Shown piece after piece: positions 33,889 through 42,735 of a stretch of 64,000 nt of DNA; the first letter of the stretch is position 1, and each line of letters opens with the position of its first letter. The DNA is taken from NCBI RefSeq assembly GCF_029601685.1, contig NZ_JARRIR010000004.1, positions 310,001 to 374,000 of the forward strand, given 5' to 3'. The DNA is from Metarhizobium sp017305935. GTDB taxonomy: Bacteria > Pseudomonadota > Alphaproteobacteria > Rhizobiales > Rhizobiaceae. The notes below the pieces were generated by a model. The model searched no databases and was not told where the DNA came from. It worked only from the letters and a program-made list of their open reading frames with translations. The translations under genes were made by a program, and so were the position numbers.

Positions 33889-36800
33889 TCACTGAAGAGG
33901 GACGATATCCGCCGCCGCGCCCAGTTCCCGACGGGCGAGATCGACGACGCTGGCCTGATGGGTGAAGACGATGGTCTGGAAGCGTTCGCCGGTGGCCGCA
34001 AGCGTCTTCAGACCGAGTGCGACACGCTCGTCATCAAAGGTCTGGAAGATGTCGTCGACGATGAGCGGCGCCGGTTCGTTGCGGGTGGCGTAATCCTCCA
34101 GGAAGGCGAGGCGCAGCGCCAGGAAAAGCTGGTCGCCCGTGCCTTCGCTCAAACCCTCCAGCGGCACACGCTCGCCACCCTGACGCTCGACCATCAGCCG
34201 CAATTCGTCGCGCTCGTCATATTCCTGCAAAAGCCGGGCGAAACGCCCGCCGGTCAGCGCCGAAAAATGCTCGCCGGCGCGCTGCATCACCGGATCGGCA
34301 TGGCGCTCGCGATAGGCTTCCATCGATTTCGCCAGCATCGACGAGGCGAGCTTCAGCACCACCCATTGCCGCGCGAGGTCGCGGGCCTCTTCCTGGGCCG
34401 CCTGCTTTTCGAAGACCGCATGCTCGGCGCTGGCGCCGGTTTCCAGCGCTTCGCGCTCGCGCTCGTTCTGGCTGCGGCGGGCGACGAGTTCGCCATGCTT
34501 TTCGAACTGGCGATTTTCCTCTTCCTCCAGAGCCTCGATCTCCAGCCCGGCGGCGACGGGATCGAAACCGGAAAGCAGGGCGCGCAATTCGGCTTCGCCC
34601 CGGCCTTCCGCCTGTGCATCGAGGCGCAAGCGGCGTTCCTGAAGGCGCTCCAGATGGCGGGCGCGTTCGGAGAGACGCGGCAGCGCGGCGTCGAGATCGC
34701 CTGACGGCAAAGCTTTGGCCAGTTCCTCGATGCGGCTCTCGGCCTCGTGCATCGCCGTCTCGGCCCGCTGATGCCGGGCGCGGGCCTCGCTCAGATTTTC
34801 GTCCAGTGCCTGCTTTTTCTGATGAGCCGTGCGGGCGGCAATTGCCTTTTCATGGACCAGGCTGATCGCGGCATCGGCGGCGAGCGTCGCGAGCGACGGA
34901 TCGACCGTGCCGATGACGGCCGCGACACGCTTTTCATAAGAGCCATTGTCCCGCTGCATGCCGGCGACGCGGCGGCGGCGGTTTTCGCGCTCCAGCAGCA
35001 GTTCGGGCACGGCGCGCCAGGCCTCCAGCGCAGCGAGCGCCATATCGATTTCCGCTTGCGGCGATTCGCCCTGCCATTCCAACCGCAGGCCGACAACCGA
35101 GCAGGCAGCGGAAAAATGCTCGCGCCAATCCTCGCTCTGCGCGAACAGTTCCGATTGCCGCATTTCGAGATCGGATACGCGGCGCTGCGCCGCCCGGCGT
35201 TCGCCATCGCGGCTGCGGCTTTCCGCCCAACGTTCGCCAAGGGCGGTTATCTGGCGCTGGATCGCCTGTGCCAGCGCCGTGACCGGCAGCCCCTGCCCCT
35301 CGACGCCGATCGCATCGGCAATGCCCTGCAGGACGGGTGCAATACGCTCCGCCCCACGGGCAACGATGGCGATCTGGTCTTCCATCACCGATATCGCCGC
35401 CTGTTGGCGGAAAAGCTCATCGACGCCACGGCGCCAGTCGAGCATGGCTTCGACCGTCAGCGGCACGATGCCTGCATCGGCGAACTGGGCCTCGAAATCC
35501 GCGCGGCATTGTCCGGCCTGCGCTTCCGCCGCATCAAGAGCGGCACGGGCTTCCTCACTCTGGCGCTCGATGCGCGACAGGCGCAGCCGCGCCTCCGCAT
35601 GGCGCGAGAGACGGTCAGCATTGGCCTCGGCGGTGTCGGCCAGACGATCCGCATAGGCGATCAGGTCGGCGACGACGGCGCGGTCCTCGTCGGTGGATTT
35701 TGGGCCGAGAGCGGCGAATTGCCGGTCGCGGCGGACACGCAGCGCCAGGATGTCGTCGCGGGTGACGACCGCGCCTTCCGCGTCGTCCAGCGTCTCCTCG
35801 ATCTCAGCCGCTTCCGTGGCCAGCGTTGTCAGGCGCGTGGCGGCGGCGCGGCGCTCGGCCTCGATTTTCTCCTGCCGCTGACCGAAACGGGAGATGAACG
35901 CAAGTTCCGGCAGCGGGCGGGCAAGCAGGCGCTCGACATCATCGACAGCGGGTTTCAGGCGGCGGCCGGACAGGGCCAGCGCCTCGCGCGCCCGCTCCAC
36001 CTGCACATAGAGGCCATCGAGACGGGCCAGCGCCGCCAGTTCGTCGGAGAGCGCGGCCAAACGTTCGGCATAGGGTTTCGGGTCGATCAGCCGGCCGAGA
36101 TCGCCGGCCTCGTCAAGCGCCGCCAGCCGTTCCTGCTCGGCGGCCTGTTGCCGGGCGAGATCGGCGGTGGCGCGGGCGAGCGACTGGCCGCTATCGGCAA
36201 GGCGCTTCAGGCGGGCGAGATCGGCATCGGAGGGCTGGCGCGATTCCAGTTCCTCGGCATCGCCGAGCCCGAGCCGGCGGGCGAGATGCGACAGGTTGGC
36301 GTCATAGGTCGCGACCTCGCGCTCTATGGCCGGCAGGTCGCGCCGGGCCTTGGTATACCCGCCCGTATCGGCAAACAGGGTGGTGATCTCGGCGGCAACG
36401 GCGAGAAGCCCGGCATCGACTTCGATGCCGCCGCTCTCCGTCGAGAGGCGTTCTACGGTCTCAGCCTCGCGGCGCAAGCTGTCGGTCGCGGTGCGGCGCT
36501 GATCCAGCGCCTGGGTCAGCGCTTCGGCAAAACCGGCGGGCAGGCCGTCGAGATCGGAGAAGGCGGCAAGCGCCGCCGTCTCGCGGTCGATTTCCTGCAC
36601 CAGCGGCTGCAGTTTCTTCAGGCCGCGAAGCTGCTCCAGCCTGGCTCGGCTCTTGCGGCGTTCTTCCTGAAGGCTAGCGAGTTGAGCTTCCAGCTCACCG
36701 GCTTCGCCGACCAGCTTCTTCCAGTCCGAAGAGCGCAGTTCGAGCTGGCTTTCGCTGTGGCGAGCGTTGTCGTAACGCTCCACCGCCTGGAAGAAGCTGT

Positions 36801-37347
36801 GCTCCTGCTTCTTGCGCGGGCCGAAAATCGTCGCCGCCTCGTCGTCCAGCGATTGCCGCAGCTTTCGCAGGCCCATCAGGCCGGAAGCAGCGGAAAACAG
36901 CAGCGTGCCGATCTCGCCGCCGCTTTCGAGCATGGCGCGGCCGCCTTCGCGCAGATCATGGGAATCGAGGCCGAAGGCACGCTTGAAAATCTCGCGGTTG
37001 AGCGAGCCGAGGAAGGGCACCAGCGCATCCTCGCGCAGCGCCGTTTCCTTGTCGTCATCGGCGAGCAGCGTGTTTTTGGTGCCGCGGCGGCGGCGGAACC
37101 GCAGCGTCTCGCCGTTGCGCGCGGCAATCGCCGCGCCGATGCGCAATTGCGCCGGATCGTGCAGGAAGCTGTAGTGCGCCGTGGCGCGCGGATAGCCGAA
37201 CAGCAGGTCGCCGATAGCCGACAATGCCGAGGATTTGCCGGCCTCGTTGGGGCCATAGACGATATGCAGGCTGGCCGCCGGATTAAACTGCAGCATCCTG
37301 TCGGTCAGTGCGCCGTAGCGCAGGAGGTCGAGACAGTCGAAACGCAT
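33889..37347 (-). CDS. SbcC/YhaN-like AAA ATPase
   Basis: A 1152-residue SMC/Rad50-type protein. The P-loop GPNEAGKSS is at about residues 32-40. Long charged coiled-coil arms follow. The ABC signature and Walker B appear near the end (LSEGTGDQLFLALRLAF, then LIVDDIFQTFDD). The N-terminal MRFDCLDLLRYGALTD is typical of YhaN. It would work with the nuclease upstream in processing DNA ends or hairpins; the exact role of YhaN/YhaO pairs is not well known. ATG 37347 lies one base past the stop of the nuclease gene. Length is within the family range. Confidence 0.85.
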   Translation of the reverse strand: MRFDCLDLLRYGALTDRMLQFNPAASLHIVYGPNEAGKSSALSAIGDLLFGYPRATAHYSFLHDPAQLRIGAAIAARNGETLRFRRRRGTKNTLLADDDKETALREDALVPFLGSLNREIFKRAFGLDSHDLREGGRAMLESGGEIGTLLFSAASGLMGLRKLRQSLDDEAATIFGPRKKQEHSFFQAVERYDNARHSESQLELRSSDWKKLVGEAGELEAQLASLQEERRKSRARLEQLRGLKKLQPLVQEIDRETAALAAFSDLDGLPAGFAEALTQALDQRRTATDSLRREAETVERLSTESGGIEVDAGLLAVAAEITTLFADTGGYTKARRDLPAIEREVATYDANLSHLARRLGLGDAEELESRQPSDADLARLKRLADSGQSLARATADLARQQAAEQERLAALDEAGDLGRLIDPKPYAERLAALSDELAALARLDGLYVQVERAREALALSGRRLKPAVDDVERLLARPLPELAFISRFGQRQEKIEAERRAAATRLTTLATEAAEIEETLDDAEGAVVTRDDILALRVRRDRQFAALGPKSTDEDRAVVADLIAYADRLADTAEANADRLSRHAEARLRLSRIERQSEEARAALDAAEAQAGQCRADFEAQFADAGIVPLTVEAMLDWRRGVDELFRQQAAISVMEDQIAIVARGAERIAPVLQGIADAIGVEGQGLPVTALAQAIQRQITALGERWAESRSRDGERRAAQRRVSDLEMRQSELFAQSEDWREHFSAACSVVGLRLEWQGESPQAEIDMALAALEAWRAVPELLLERENRRRRVAGMQRDNGSYEKRVAAVIGTVDPSLATLAADAAISLVHEKAIAARTAHQKKQALDENLSEARARHQRAETAMHEAESRIEELAKALPSGDLDAALPRLSERARHLERLQERRLRLDAQAEGRGEAELRALLSGFDPVAAGLEIEALEEEENRQFEKHGELVARRSQNEREREALETGASAEHAVFEKQAAQEEARDLARQWVVLKLASSMLAKSMEAYRERHADPVMQRAGEHFSALTGGRFARLLQEYDERDELRLMVERQGGERVPLEGLSEGTGDQLFLALRLAFLEDYATRNEPAPLIVDDIFQTFDDERVALGLKTLAATGERFQTIVFTHQASVVDLARRELGAAADIVPLQ

Positions 37348-37348
37348 A

Positions 37349-38584
37349 TCAGGCGCCCTCCCCATTCGCACGCGCCTGCAGCAGCGCGCGGGCCTCGCTC
37401 AGCAGGTCCGCAAGTTCGGTTTCGAGCGGATTGTCGCCCGCGCCCGCGCCGCCCGGCATTTTTTGCGCGATATCGCGGATGAAGGCGGCGATATCCTCGG
37501 CCAGTTCGCCCGCGCCGCTTTCGACCAGCAGCGCCGACAGGTCGAGCGCATCGCCCGCGCCGGCTTGCGGCAGCGTCAGCGGCTCGATGCGCAGGTCGAG
37601 CTTTTCCAGCCAGATATCCTGATGGCAGCGATGGGCGGCGGCCTGCGCCTCGTCGCGCAGATCCTGCCGGCGCGAAACGAGATGGGCGTGGTGGCGGCTT
37701 TTGCCTGTCAGGCGCAGCCGGAGCGCCAGCGGGCGATCCTCCATCCCATCGGCAAGGCCGGCGGCCTCCGCCTCGATACGCCGAACGACCGCGGACATAT
37801 CGTCGTCGCCGTCGAGCGTGACTGTGAGTTCAGCAAAACGCGCCTCGTCGACGATCATCCGTTCATAGCGGATACGTCCCTCATCTACCGTCACCAGGAC
37901 CGCGCCCTTGGAGCCGCGCTCGCGGATGCTGCGGCCCTGCAGGTTGCCGGGGAATATAATCAGCGGATCCGTGGCCACCACTTCGTAATCATGGACATGG
38001 CCGAGTGCCCAATAATCGTAGCCGCGCGAGCGCAAATCATCGACGGAGCACGGGGCGTAGGGTGCGTGCGGCTCGCGGCCGGTGAGCGAGGTGTGCAACA
38101 CGCCGATATTGAACCAGCCGGCGACCGGCTTCGGATAGGTCAGCGCCAGATTGTCATTGGCAGAGCGCTGGGCGAAACCCTGGCCGTGCAGCGCCACCTT
38201 CAGCGCTTCCAGCAAAAAGGTCTGCGGGCGTTGTGTGGAAAATTCGTGGACATTTCCCGGCAGGGTGATGGTGCGGGTGATCACGCTTTCGGCGTCGTGA
38301 TTGCCGCGCAACAGGTAGACGGGAATGTTTTCCCGCTCCAGCCGCGCCATTTCGCGATTGAAGAACAGGCCGATCTTGTTGTCCTTCCAGTCGCCGTCAT
38401 AGACGTCGCCGGCGATCAGGAAGAAATCGACGCGGGCTGCGATCGCCTGGGTCACCAGATTGCTGAAGGCCTTGCGGCTGGCCTCGACGAACAAAGCGGC
38501 GATGCCGGCATCCTTCAGCGTCAGGCCCTGGAACGGGCTTCCCAGATGCAGGTCGGCGGCATGGACGAATCGAAATGAAGTCAT
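37349..38584 (-). CDS. SbcD/YhaO-like DNA exonuclease
   Basis: A 411-residue metallophosphoesterase of the SbcD/Mre11/YhaO type. The metal-binding motifs are DLHLGSP (about residue 10), GDVYDG, GNHDAES and GHVHDYE. It should form a complex with the YhaN-like ATPase, whose gene starts right after its stop. ATG 38584 (MTSFRFVHAADL) has GGAAG upstream. It is divergent from the aldo/keto reductase. Confidence 0.87.
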   Translation of the reverse strand: MTSFRFVHAADLHLGSPFQGLTLKDAGIAALFVEASRKAFSNLVTQAIAARVDFFLIAGDVYDGDWKDNKIGLFFNREMARLERENIPVYLLRGNHDAESVITRTITLPGNVHEFSTQRPQTFLLEALKVALHGQGFAQRSANDNLALTYPKPVAGWFNIGVLHTSLTGREPHAPYAPCSVDDLRSRGYDYWALGHVHDYEVVATDPLIIFPGNLQGRSIRERGSKGAVLVTVDEGRIRYERMIVDEARFAELTVTLDGDDDMSAVVRRIEAEAAGLADGMEDRPLALRLRLTGKSRHHAHLVSRRQDLRDEAQAAAHRCHQDIWLEKLDLRIEPLTLPQAGAGDALDLSALLVESGAGELAEDIAAFIRDIAQKMPGGAGAGDNPLETELADLLSEARALLQARANGEGA

Positions 38585-38724
38585 CGGCTTCCTGACACAA
38601 GATAGATCCTTCATTTAGGAAATATCCGCCGCGATTGATACCGCCTTCGGCTTCTGTCCTATGGGATTTTGCCTCTGCGCATGGCATAGCGGTTCATTAC
38701 CCCAAGCAACGGATGGAGATTTCC

Positions 38725-39711
38725 ATGAGACAGCACGCATTCGGCCGCCTGCCCTTCACCGTCAGCGACATCGGCTTCGGCGCCTGGCAGATCGGCGGCT
38801 CCTGGGGCGATGTCAGCGAGGCGGATGGCCGCGCCGCCCTCAACGCCGCGCTCGACGCCGGCATCACCTTCGTCGACACCGCCGACGTCTATGGCGACGG
38901 CCGCTCGGAAAGGATCATCGCCGACGTGCTGGCCGCGCGCGGCGGCGACCGCCCGATGGTGGCGACCAAAGCCGGGCGGCGTCTGAACCCGCATGTCGCC
39001 GACGGCTACACCAGGGCCAATCTCGAAGCCTTCATCGATCGCAGCCTTGCCAATCTCAGGGTCGACAGCCTCGACCTCGTGCAGCTTCATTGCCCACCGA
39101 CCGAGGTGCTTTACCGGCAGGAGGTGTTTTCCGCTCTCGACGACTTCCAGAAAACGGGCAAGATCAGGGGCTACGGCGTCAGCGTCGAGAAGGTCGAGGA
39201 AGCGCTCAAGGCGATCGAATTCCCCGGCGTCGCCAGCATCCAGATCATCTACAACATCTTCCGCCAGCGCCCGGCCGACCTGTTCTTCCACGAAGCGAAA
39301 CGCAGGAACATCGCCGTCATCGCTCGCGTGCCGCTGGCCAGCGGGCTGCTCTCCGGCAAGATCACCGGCGAAACCGCCTTCGCCGCCGACGACCATCGCA
39401 ACTTCAACCGCAACGGCGAAGCCTTCGATGTCGGCGAGACCTTCGCAGGCGTGCCATTCGAGGTCGGGCTGCTGGCCGTCGAAGAGGTGCGCAAGCTGGT
39501 GCCGGCAGGTGCCGGCATGGCGGCCTTCGCGCTGCGCTGGATTCTGATGAACGAGGCGGTCACCGTCGTCATTCCCGGTGCTCGCAATGCCGAACAGGCG
39601 AAGGCGAACGCGGCGGCCAGCGATCTCGCGCCATTGTCGGCCGACGTCATGGCGGCAACGCGCGACATTTACGACCGCCTGATCGCGCCGCATGTTCATC
39701 AGCGATGGTAA
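38725..39711 (+). CDS. Aldo/keto reductase
   Basis: A 328-residue NADPH-dependent oxidoreductase of the aldo/keto reductase superfamily. DTADVYGDGRSERIIADVL (about residues 53-71) contains the catalytic Asp and Tyr, 'VATKAG' the Lys and 'LVQLHCP' the His position. The end has an NADPH-binding segment (VIPGARNAEQAKANA). The substrate is not evident. ATG 38725 follows GGAGA. A strong terminator follows. Confidence 0.88.
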   Translation: MRQHAFGRLPFTVSDIGFGAWQIGGSWGDVSEADGRAALNAALDAGITFVDTADVYGDGRSERIIADVLAARGGDRPMVATKAGRRLNPHVADGYTRANLEAFIDRSLANLRVDSLDLVQLHCPPTEVLYRQEVFSALDDFQKTGKIRGYGVSVEKVEEALKAIEFPGVASIQIIYNIFRQRPADLFFHEAKRRNIAVIARVPLASGLLSGKITGETAFAADDHRNFNRNGEAFDVGETFAGVPFEVGLLAVEEVRKLVPAGAGMAAFALRWILMNEAVTVVIPGARNAEQAKANAAASDLAPLSADVMAATRDIYDRLIAPHVHQRW

Positions 39712-39733
39712 AGCCGGCATGGACTGAAAATGG

Positions 39734-39762
39734 AAAGGCCGGGCGACAACCCGGCCTTTTTT
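39734..39762 (+). terminator. Rho-independent terminator
   Basis: AAAGGCCGGG, a 6-base loop and CCCGGCC are followed by six T. It lies between the aldo/keto reductase gene and the convergent esterase-like gene and may serve both. Confidence 0.85.
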
Positions 39763-39787
39763 GATGTCCGCCAACCGCAATCCCCGA

Positions 39788-41986
39788 TCAGTTGATACCT
39801 TCGAGGTCGACCGCGAAGAACAGGGTCTCGCCGGAGGAATCGTCGACGCCGTCATTGTCGGTCACGGCGTAAGCCTTGCCGGCCTTGTCGAAGGCGAAGC
39901 CTTCAAGCTTGTCGAGGACATAGCCGTTGGTGGCGGCCTTCAGGTCGGGGATGAAGTCGTGGACTTCTTCCTTGTTCACGACCGGCAGTTCGCCGCCGAT
40001 CTTGCCCGGCTTTAGGTTGGCGATGGCGACGCGGTAGAGTTTCTTGATCCTGGCGGCATCGCCGATCTGGTTGTCGCGCTCGATGATGTAGACGTAATCG
40101 CCATGGGCGGTGATTTCGGAAAGGCCGACCCAGCCCTTGTCCGCCTTGTCGAGCGGGTAGCGCACGGCACCCCATTCCTTGCTCTCCGGCTTGTAGGAAA
40201 CGAGCTTGACGAAACCCTTCTCGTCCGTGCCCCATTCGCGCTGCACCGCCATCCACAGTGTCTGCTCTGCGCCCGAACCGATGCTGGTGATGCCTTCGAA
40301 GCCGAAGCGCGTCTCGCCCTGCAGCAGTTCTGCCGGCAGCGCGATCTCCTTCTTGATCTCGCCCTTTTCGTTCACATTGTAGAGCGCATGCGGCACCAGC
40401 TTGGCGCTATCGCCCTCGGAGGCCAGCCAGAAGCCGCCCTTGCCGTCAAGCGTGATGCCTTCGAGGTCGAGCTTCTGGGCCGGCTGTCCTTCGCGCTTGA
40501 CGACCAGCGCCCTGGTGATTTCCGCCGGCTTCTTCGTGGCGTCGATGGTGTAGATGGTCGGCTGCATCGAATAGAAGGAATCGGAGACGGCATAGAACGT
40601 GCCGTCCTTCTCCGCATCGCCCACGAGGCCGGACAGGGCGCCCCAGCCGATCGGCGCATCGTCGACCATGGCCGATTGCAGCGTCGGATAGGCTTTTTCG
40701 CCCTCGGCATATTCGTAGAGCATCACATGGGCGCCGGCGCCGCCGTCTTCGCGCAGGTCGGCCTCATTGGCAGTGACCAGCAGGCTGCGGCCGGGAATGG
40801 CGACCGCGCCTTCCGGCGAAATGCCGGACGGCAGGATCTGCATCAGTTCCGGCGCGCCACCCGTATCCTTGAAGACGCCGACGACCGAGGCGCGCTCGGC
40901 CAGAACGAAAAAGTAGGGCTGCCCGCCGAAGGTCGCGGCTTCCAGACCCTCCGGCTCGATGCCCTTGGCCTTGGAGCGCTTTTCCGGATAGTGGCCGAGA
41001 CGGGCGACTTCGTGCTCGAAGCTGCTGCCGGCTTCGTAGAGGATCTTGCCGGTGGTATCGAAAATGGTGAAGCCGCGCGAGCCGCCCTCGTAGTCGCCTT
41101 CATTGGCGACGACGAGGCGGTCATTGCCGAGCCACTTGACGGCATCGGGTTCGCGCTTGCGGGCGTCCTGCTTGTCGGTAAACTTCAGCGCGCCGTTCGA
41201 CTTGCTGTCGATGCCCTGGAGGTCGACGGTGCCAGCGGAGAAATGGCTTCTCACCGTGCCGGTCTTGCCGTCGATGATGACGATATGATTGTTTTCCTGA
41301 AGGGTGAGCGCGATCTCGCCCTTGTCGTTGATGGCGACGAATTCGGGCTCGGGATCCTCAGGCGCGATCTCTGCCAGGCCGGTCACGGCCACATGCCGGA
41401 TCGAGCCGCAATCGGCAACGCCGTCCTTGAGGTCGACGATGACGAGATCGCCGGCCGGCATCTGCGGCAGCTTGCCGTCGTTCAGCTCTTCGTCGCGCTC
41501 GTTTTCGATGGCGATGGCGGCAAAGGTCTTGTCATGGGAGAGCGCGATCGAATCCGGCTGGCCGCCGAGGTCACAGCTCGCCTCTTCCTTCTTCGTTGCG
41601 ATGTCGACCACCGACAGCTTGCCGGAGGGCTTCTGCTTGCTTTCCGAGGTGTTGACGGCGACCAGCGCCTTGGCGCCGGCAACGGCGACCGACGTCGGCT
41701 CGCCACCCATCTTCAGGGCGCCGAGCGGCTTAGGCGCATGTGGATCGGTGATGTCGACGAAACCGATGGCGCCATAGGGGCTGTCGGAATAGATGAGTTC
41801 CATGCCGTCTTCGGTCGCAGTGATGATTTCGGCCGAGGTCCTGGTCGCCTTGTCGGCGTCCTTGGGCAGGTTGTCTGCAACGGCAAAGGCAGCAATACGA
41901 TTGAAAACCTGTTCGGCCTGCGCGGGAATTGCCGCCGAGGCCAAAAGAGCGGTCGTCAGGGCCACGCGGGAAAATCGGATCGTCAT
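39788..41986 (-). CDS. Periplasmic esterase-like/phytase-family protein
   Basis: A 732-residue exported protein with a signal peptide (LTTALLASAAIPAQA). The N-terminal half looks like a beta-propeller with repeated 'VVDIATKK...', 'DLVIVDLKDG' and 'HIVIIDGKTG' blades; the C-terminal half has the acidic, Gly-rich pattern of the 'esterase-like activity of phytase' family (for example LEGITLDGKGGFWLASEGD and LEGFAFDKAGKAYAVTDNDG). It may hydrolyse organic phosphates or esters; the substrate is unknown. It is monocistronic between two terminators. Confidence 0.75.
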   Translation of the reverse strand: MTIRFSRVALTTALLASAAIPAQAEQVFNRIAAFAVADNLPKDADKATRTSAEIITATEDGMELIYSDSPYGAIGFVDITDPHAPKPLGALKMGGEPTSVAVAGAKALVAVNTSESKQKPSGKLSVVDIATKKEEASCDLGGQPDSIALSHDKTFAAIAIENERDEELNDGKLPQMPAGDLVIVDLKDGVADCGSIRHVAVTGLAEIAPEDPEPEFVAINDKGEIALTLQENNHIVIIDGKTGTVRSHFSAGTVDLQGIDSKSNGALKFTDKQDARKREPDAVKWLGNDRLVVANEGDYEGGSRGFTIFDTTGKILYEAGSSFEHEVARLGHYPEKRSKAKGIEPEGLEAATFGGQPYFFVLAERASVVGVFKDTGGAPELMQILPSGISPEGAVAIPGRSLLVTANEADLREDGGAGAHVMLYEYAEGEKAYPTLQSAMVDDAPIGWGALSGLVGDAEKDGTFYAVSDSFYSMQPTIYTIDATKKPAEITRALVVKREGQPAQKLDLEGITLDGKGGFWLASEGDSAKLVPHALYNVNEKGEIKKEIALPAELLQGETRFGFEGITSIGSGAEQTLWMAVQREWGTDEKGFVKLVSYKPESKEWGAVRYPLDKADKGWVGLSEITAHGDYVYIIERDNQIGDAARIKKLYRVAIANLKPGKIGGELPVVNKEEVHDFIPDLKAATNGYVLDKLEGFAFDKAGKAYAVTDNDGVDDSSGETLFFAVDLEGIN

Positions 41987-42077
41987 GAGGAAACCCCCTG
42001 TTTCCGGTCAAAAGATACGAGAGGGCTTTTGCGGCATCGACATGACAGCGGCATGACGGCCGAACGGTCTCGCCCAT

Positions 42078-42103
42078 CAAAAAGCCCGGCAGGGCCGGGC
42101 TTA
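42078..42103 (-). terminator. Terminator after the HU gene
   Basis: On the minus strand AAGCCCGGC, a 3-base loop and GCCGGGCTT (42102-42082) are followed by TTTT. It lies about 70 bases after the HU stop. Confidence 0.75.
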
Positions 42104-42104
42104 T

Positions 42105-42172
42105 GAGAGTGCCAAAGCGCGTCACGATCTTTCAGATTCGCTCCTGCGCTTCAGGTCTTTGATTTTCGCATG
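42105..42172. repeat. Possible rhizobial intergenic element
   Basis: The stretch AAAGCGCGTCACGATCTTTCA followed by GCGCTTCAGGTCTTTGATTTTCGCATG, quoted here in parts, resembles a sequence often seen between rhizobial genes. That comparison is from memory, and no second copy was found in the window. Confidence 0.3.
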
Positions 42173-42448
42173 TCAGCTATTGACGGCATCCTTCAGGCCC
42201 TTGCCAGGGGTGAACTTGGGCACGTTGCGCGCGGGGATGTCGACCTCGGCGCCGGTCGAGGGATTGCGGCCCTTCGACGCCTCGCGGTGGCTGACCGAGA
42301 AATTGCCGAAGCCGGCCAGGCGCACGTCGCCGCCCTTCTTCAGCTCCGCTTCCACCGCTTCGAAGACGGCATCGATGGCGGACGCAGCATCGGTTTTCGT
42401 CAGGCCGGACTTTTCGGCAACGGCAGCGACCAGTTCACTCTTGTTCAT
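42173..42448 (-). CDS. hup: DNA-binding protein HU
   Basis: A 91-residue nucleoid protein that bends DNA non-specifically. MNKSELVAAVAEKSGL is a typical HU start; 'AVEAELKKGGDVRLAGFGNF' and the arm sequence GRNPSTGAEVDIPARNVPKF are diagnostic. ATG 42448 is chosen because a longer in-frame extension lacks HU homology. It lies downstream of lon, as in many alphaproteobacteria. Confidence 0.95.
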   Translation of the reverse strand: MNKSELVAAVAEKSGLTKTDAASAIDAVFEAVEAELKKGGDVRLAGFGNFSVSHREASKGRNPSTGAEVDIPARNVPKFTPGKGLKDAVNS

Positions 42449-42671
42449 GTTTCCACCCTTTCCATGATTTGAAACGATCCGGCTTGGCCGGCGCCATGCA
42501 CCAGACCTCGCCTTTGCAAACTCTTTCCTTGACGGCACGATTCGGAGTCCCGCCACACGGCCAAGCACAAGCCCGGCAAAAATGTCAAAAACAAGCAAAA
42601 GCCGCGGAATTCTCGTCATCCGGGCATCTCAGGTGGATAAAGTGGCGCATTGATCCGGGTTTTCAACATGC

Positions 42672-42697
42672 GAAAGGCCGGCAATTGCCGGCCTTTC
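42672..42697 (-). terminator. Palindrome after lon, probable terminator
   Basis: A 26-base perfect palindrome (arms GAAAGGCCGGCAA) lies about 40 bases after the lon stop. The stem ends in CCTTTC in either direction, so it may work as a bidirectional terminator with a short U run. Confidence 0.5.
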
Positions 42698-42735
42698 GTG
42701 ATTTCCTGTCCTGAAACCTCTGCGCGAGGCAGGGA

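Noticed and set aside
34747..37482. Long plus-strand open frame opposite the YhaN-like gene (over 900 codons)
   Set aside because: It is a shadow frame. The minus-strand protein has P-loop, signature and Walker B motifs, the plus frame has none.
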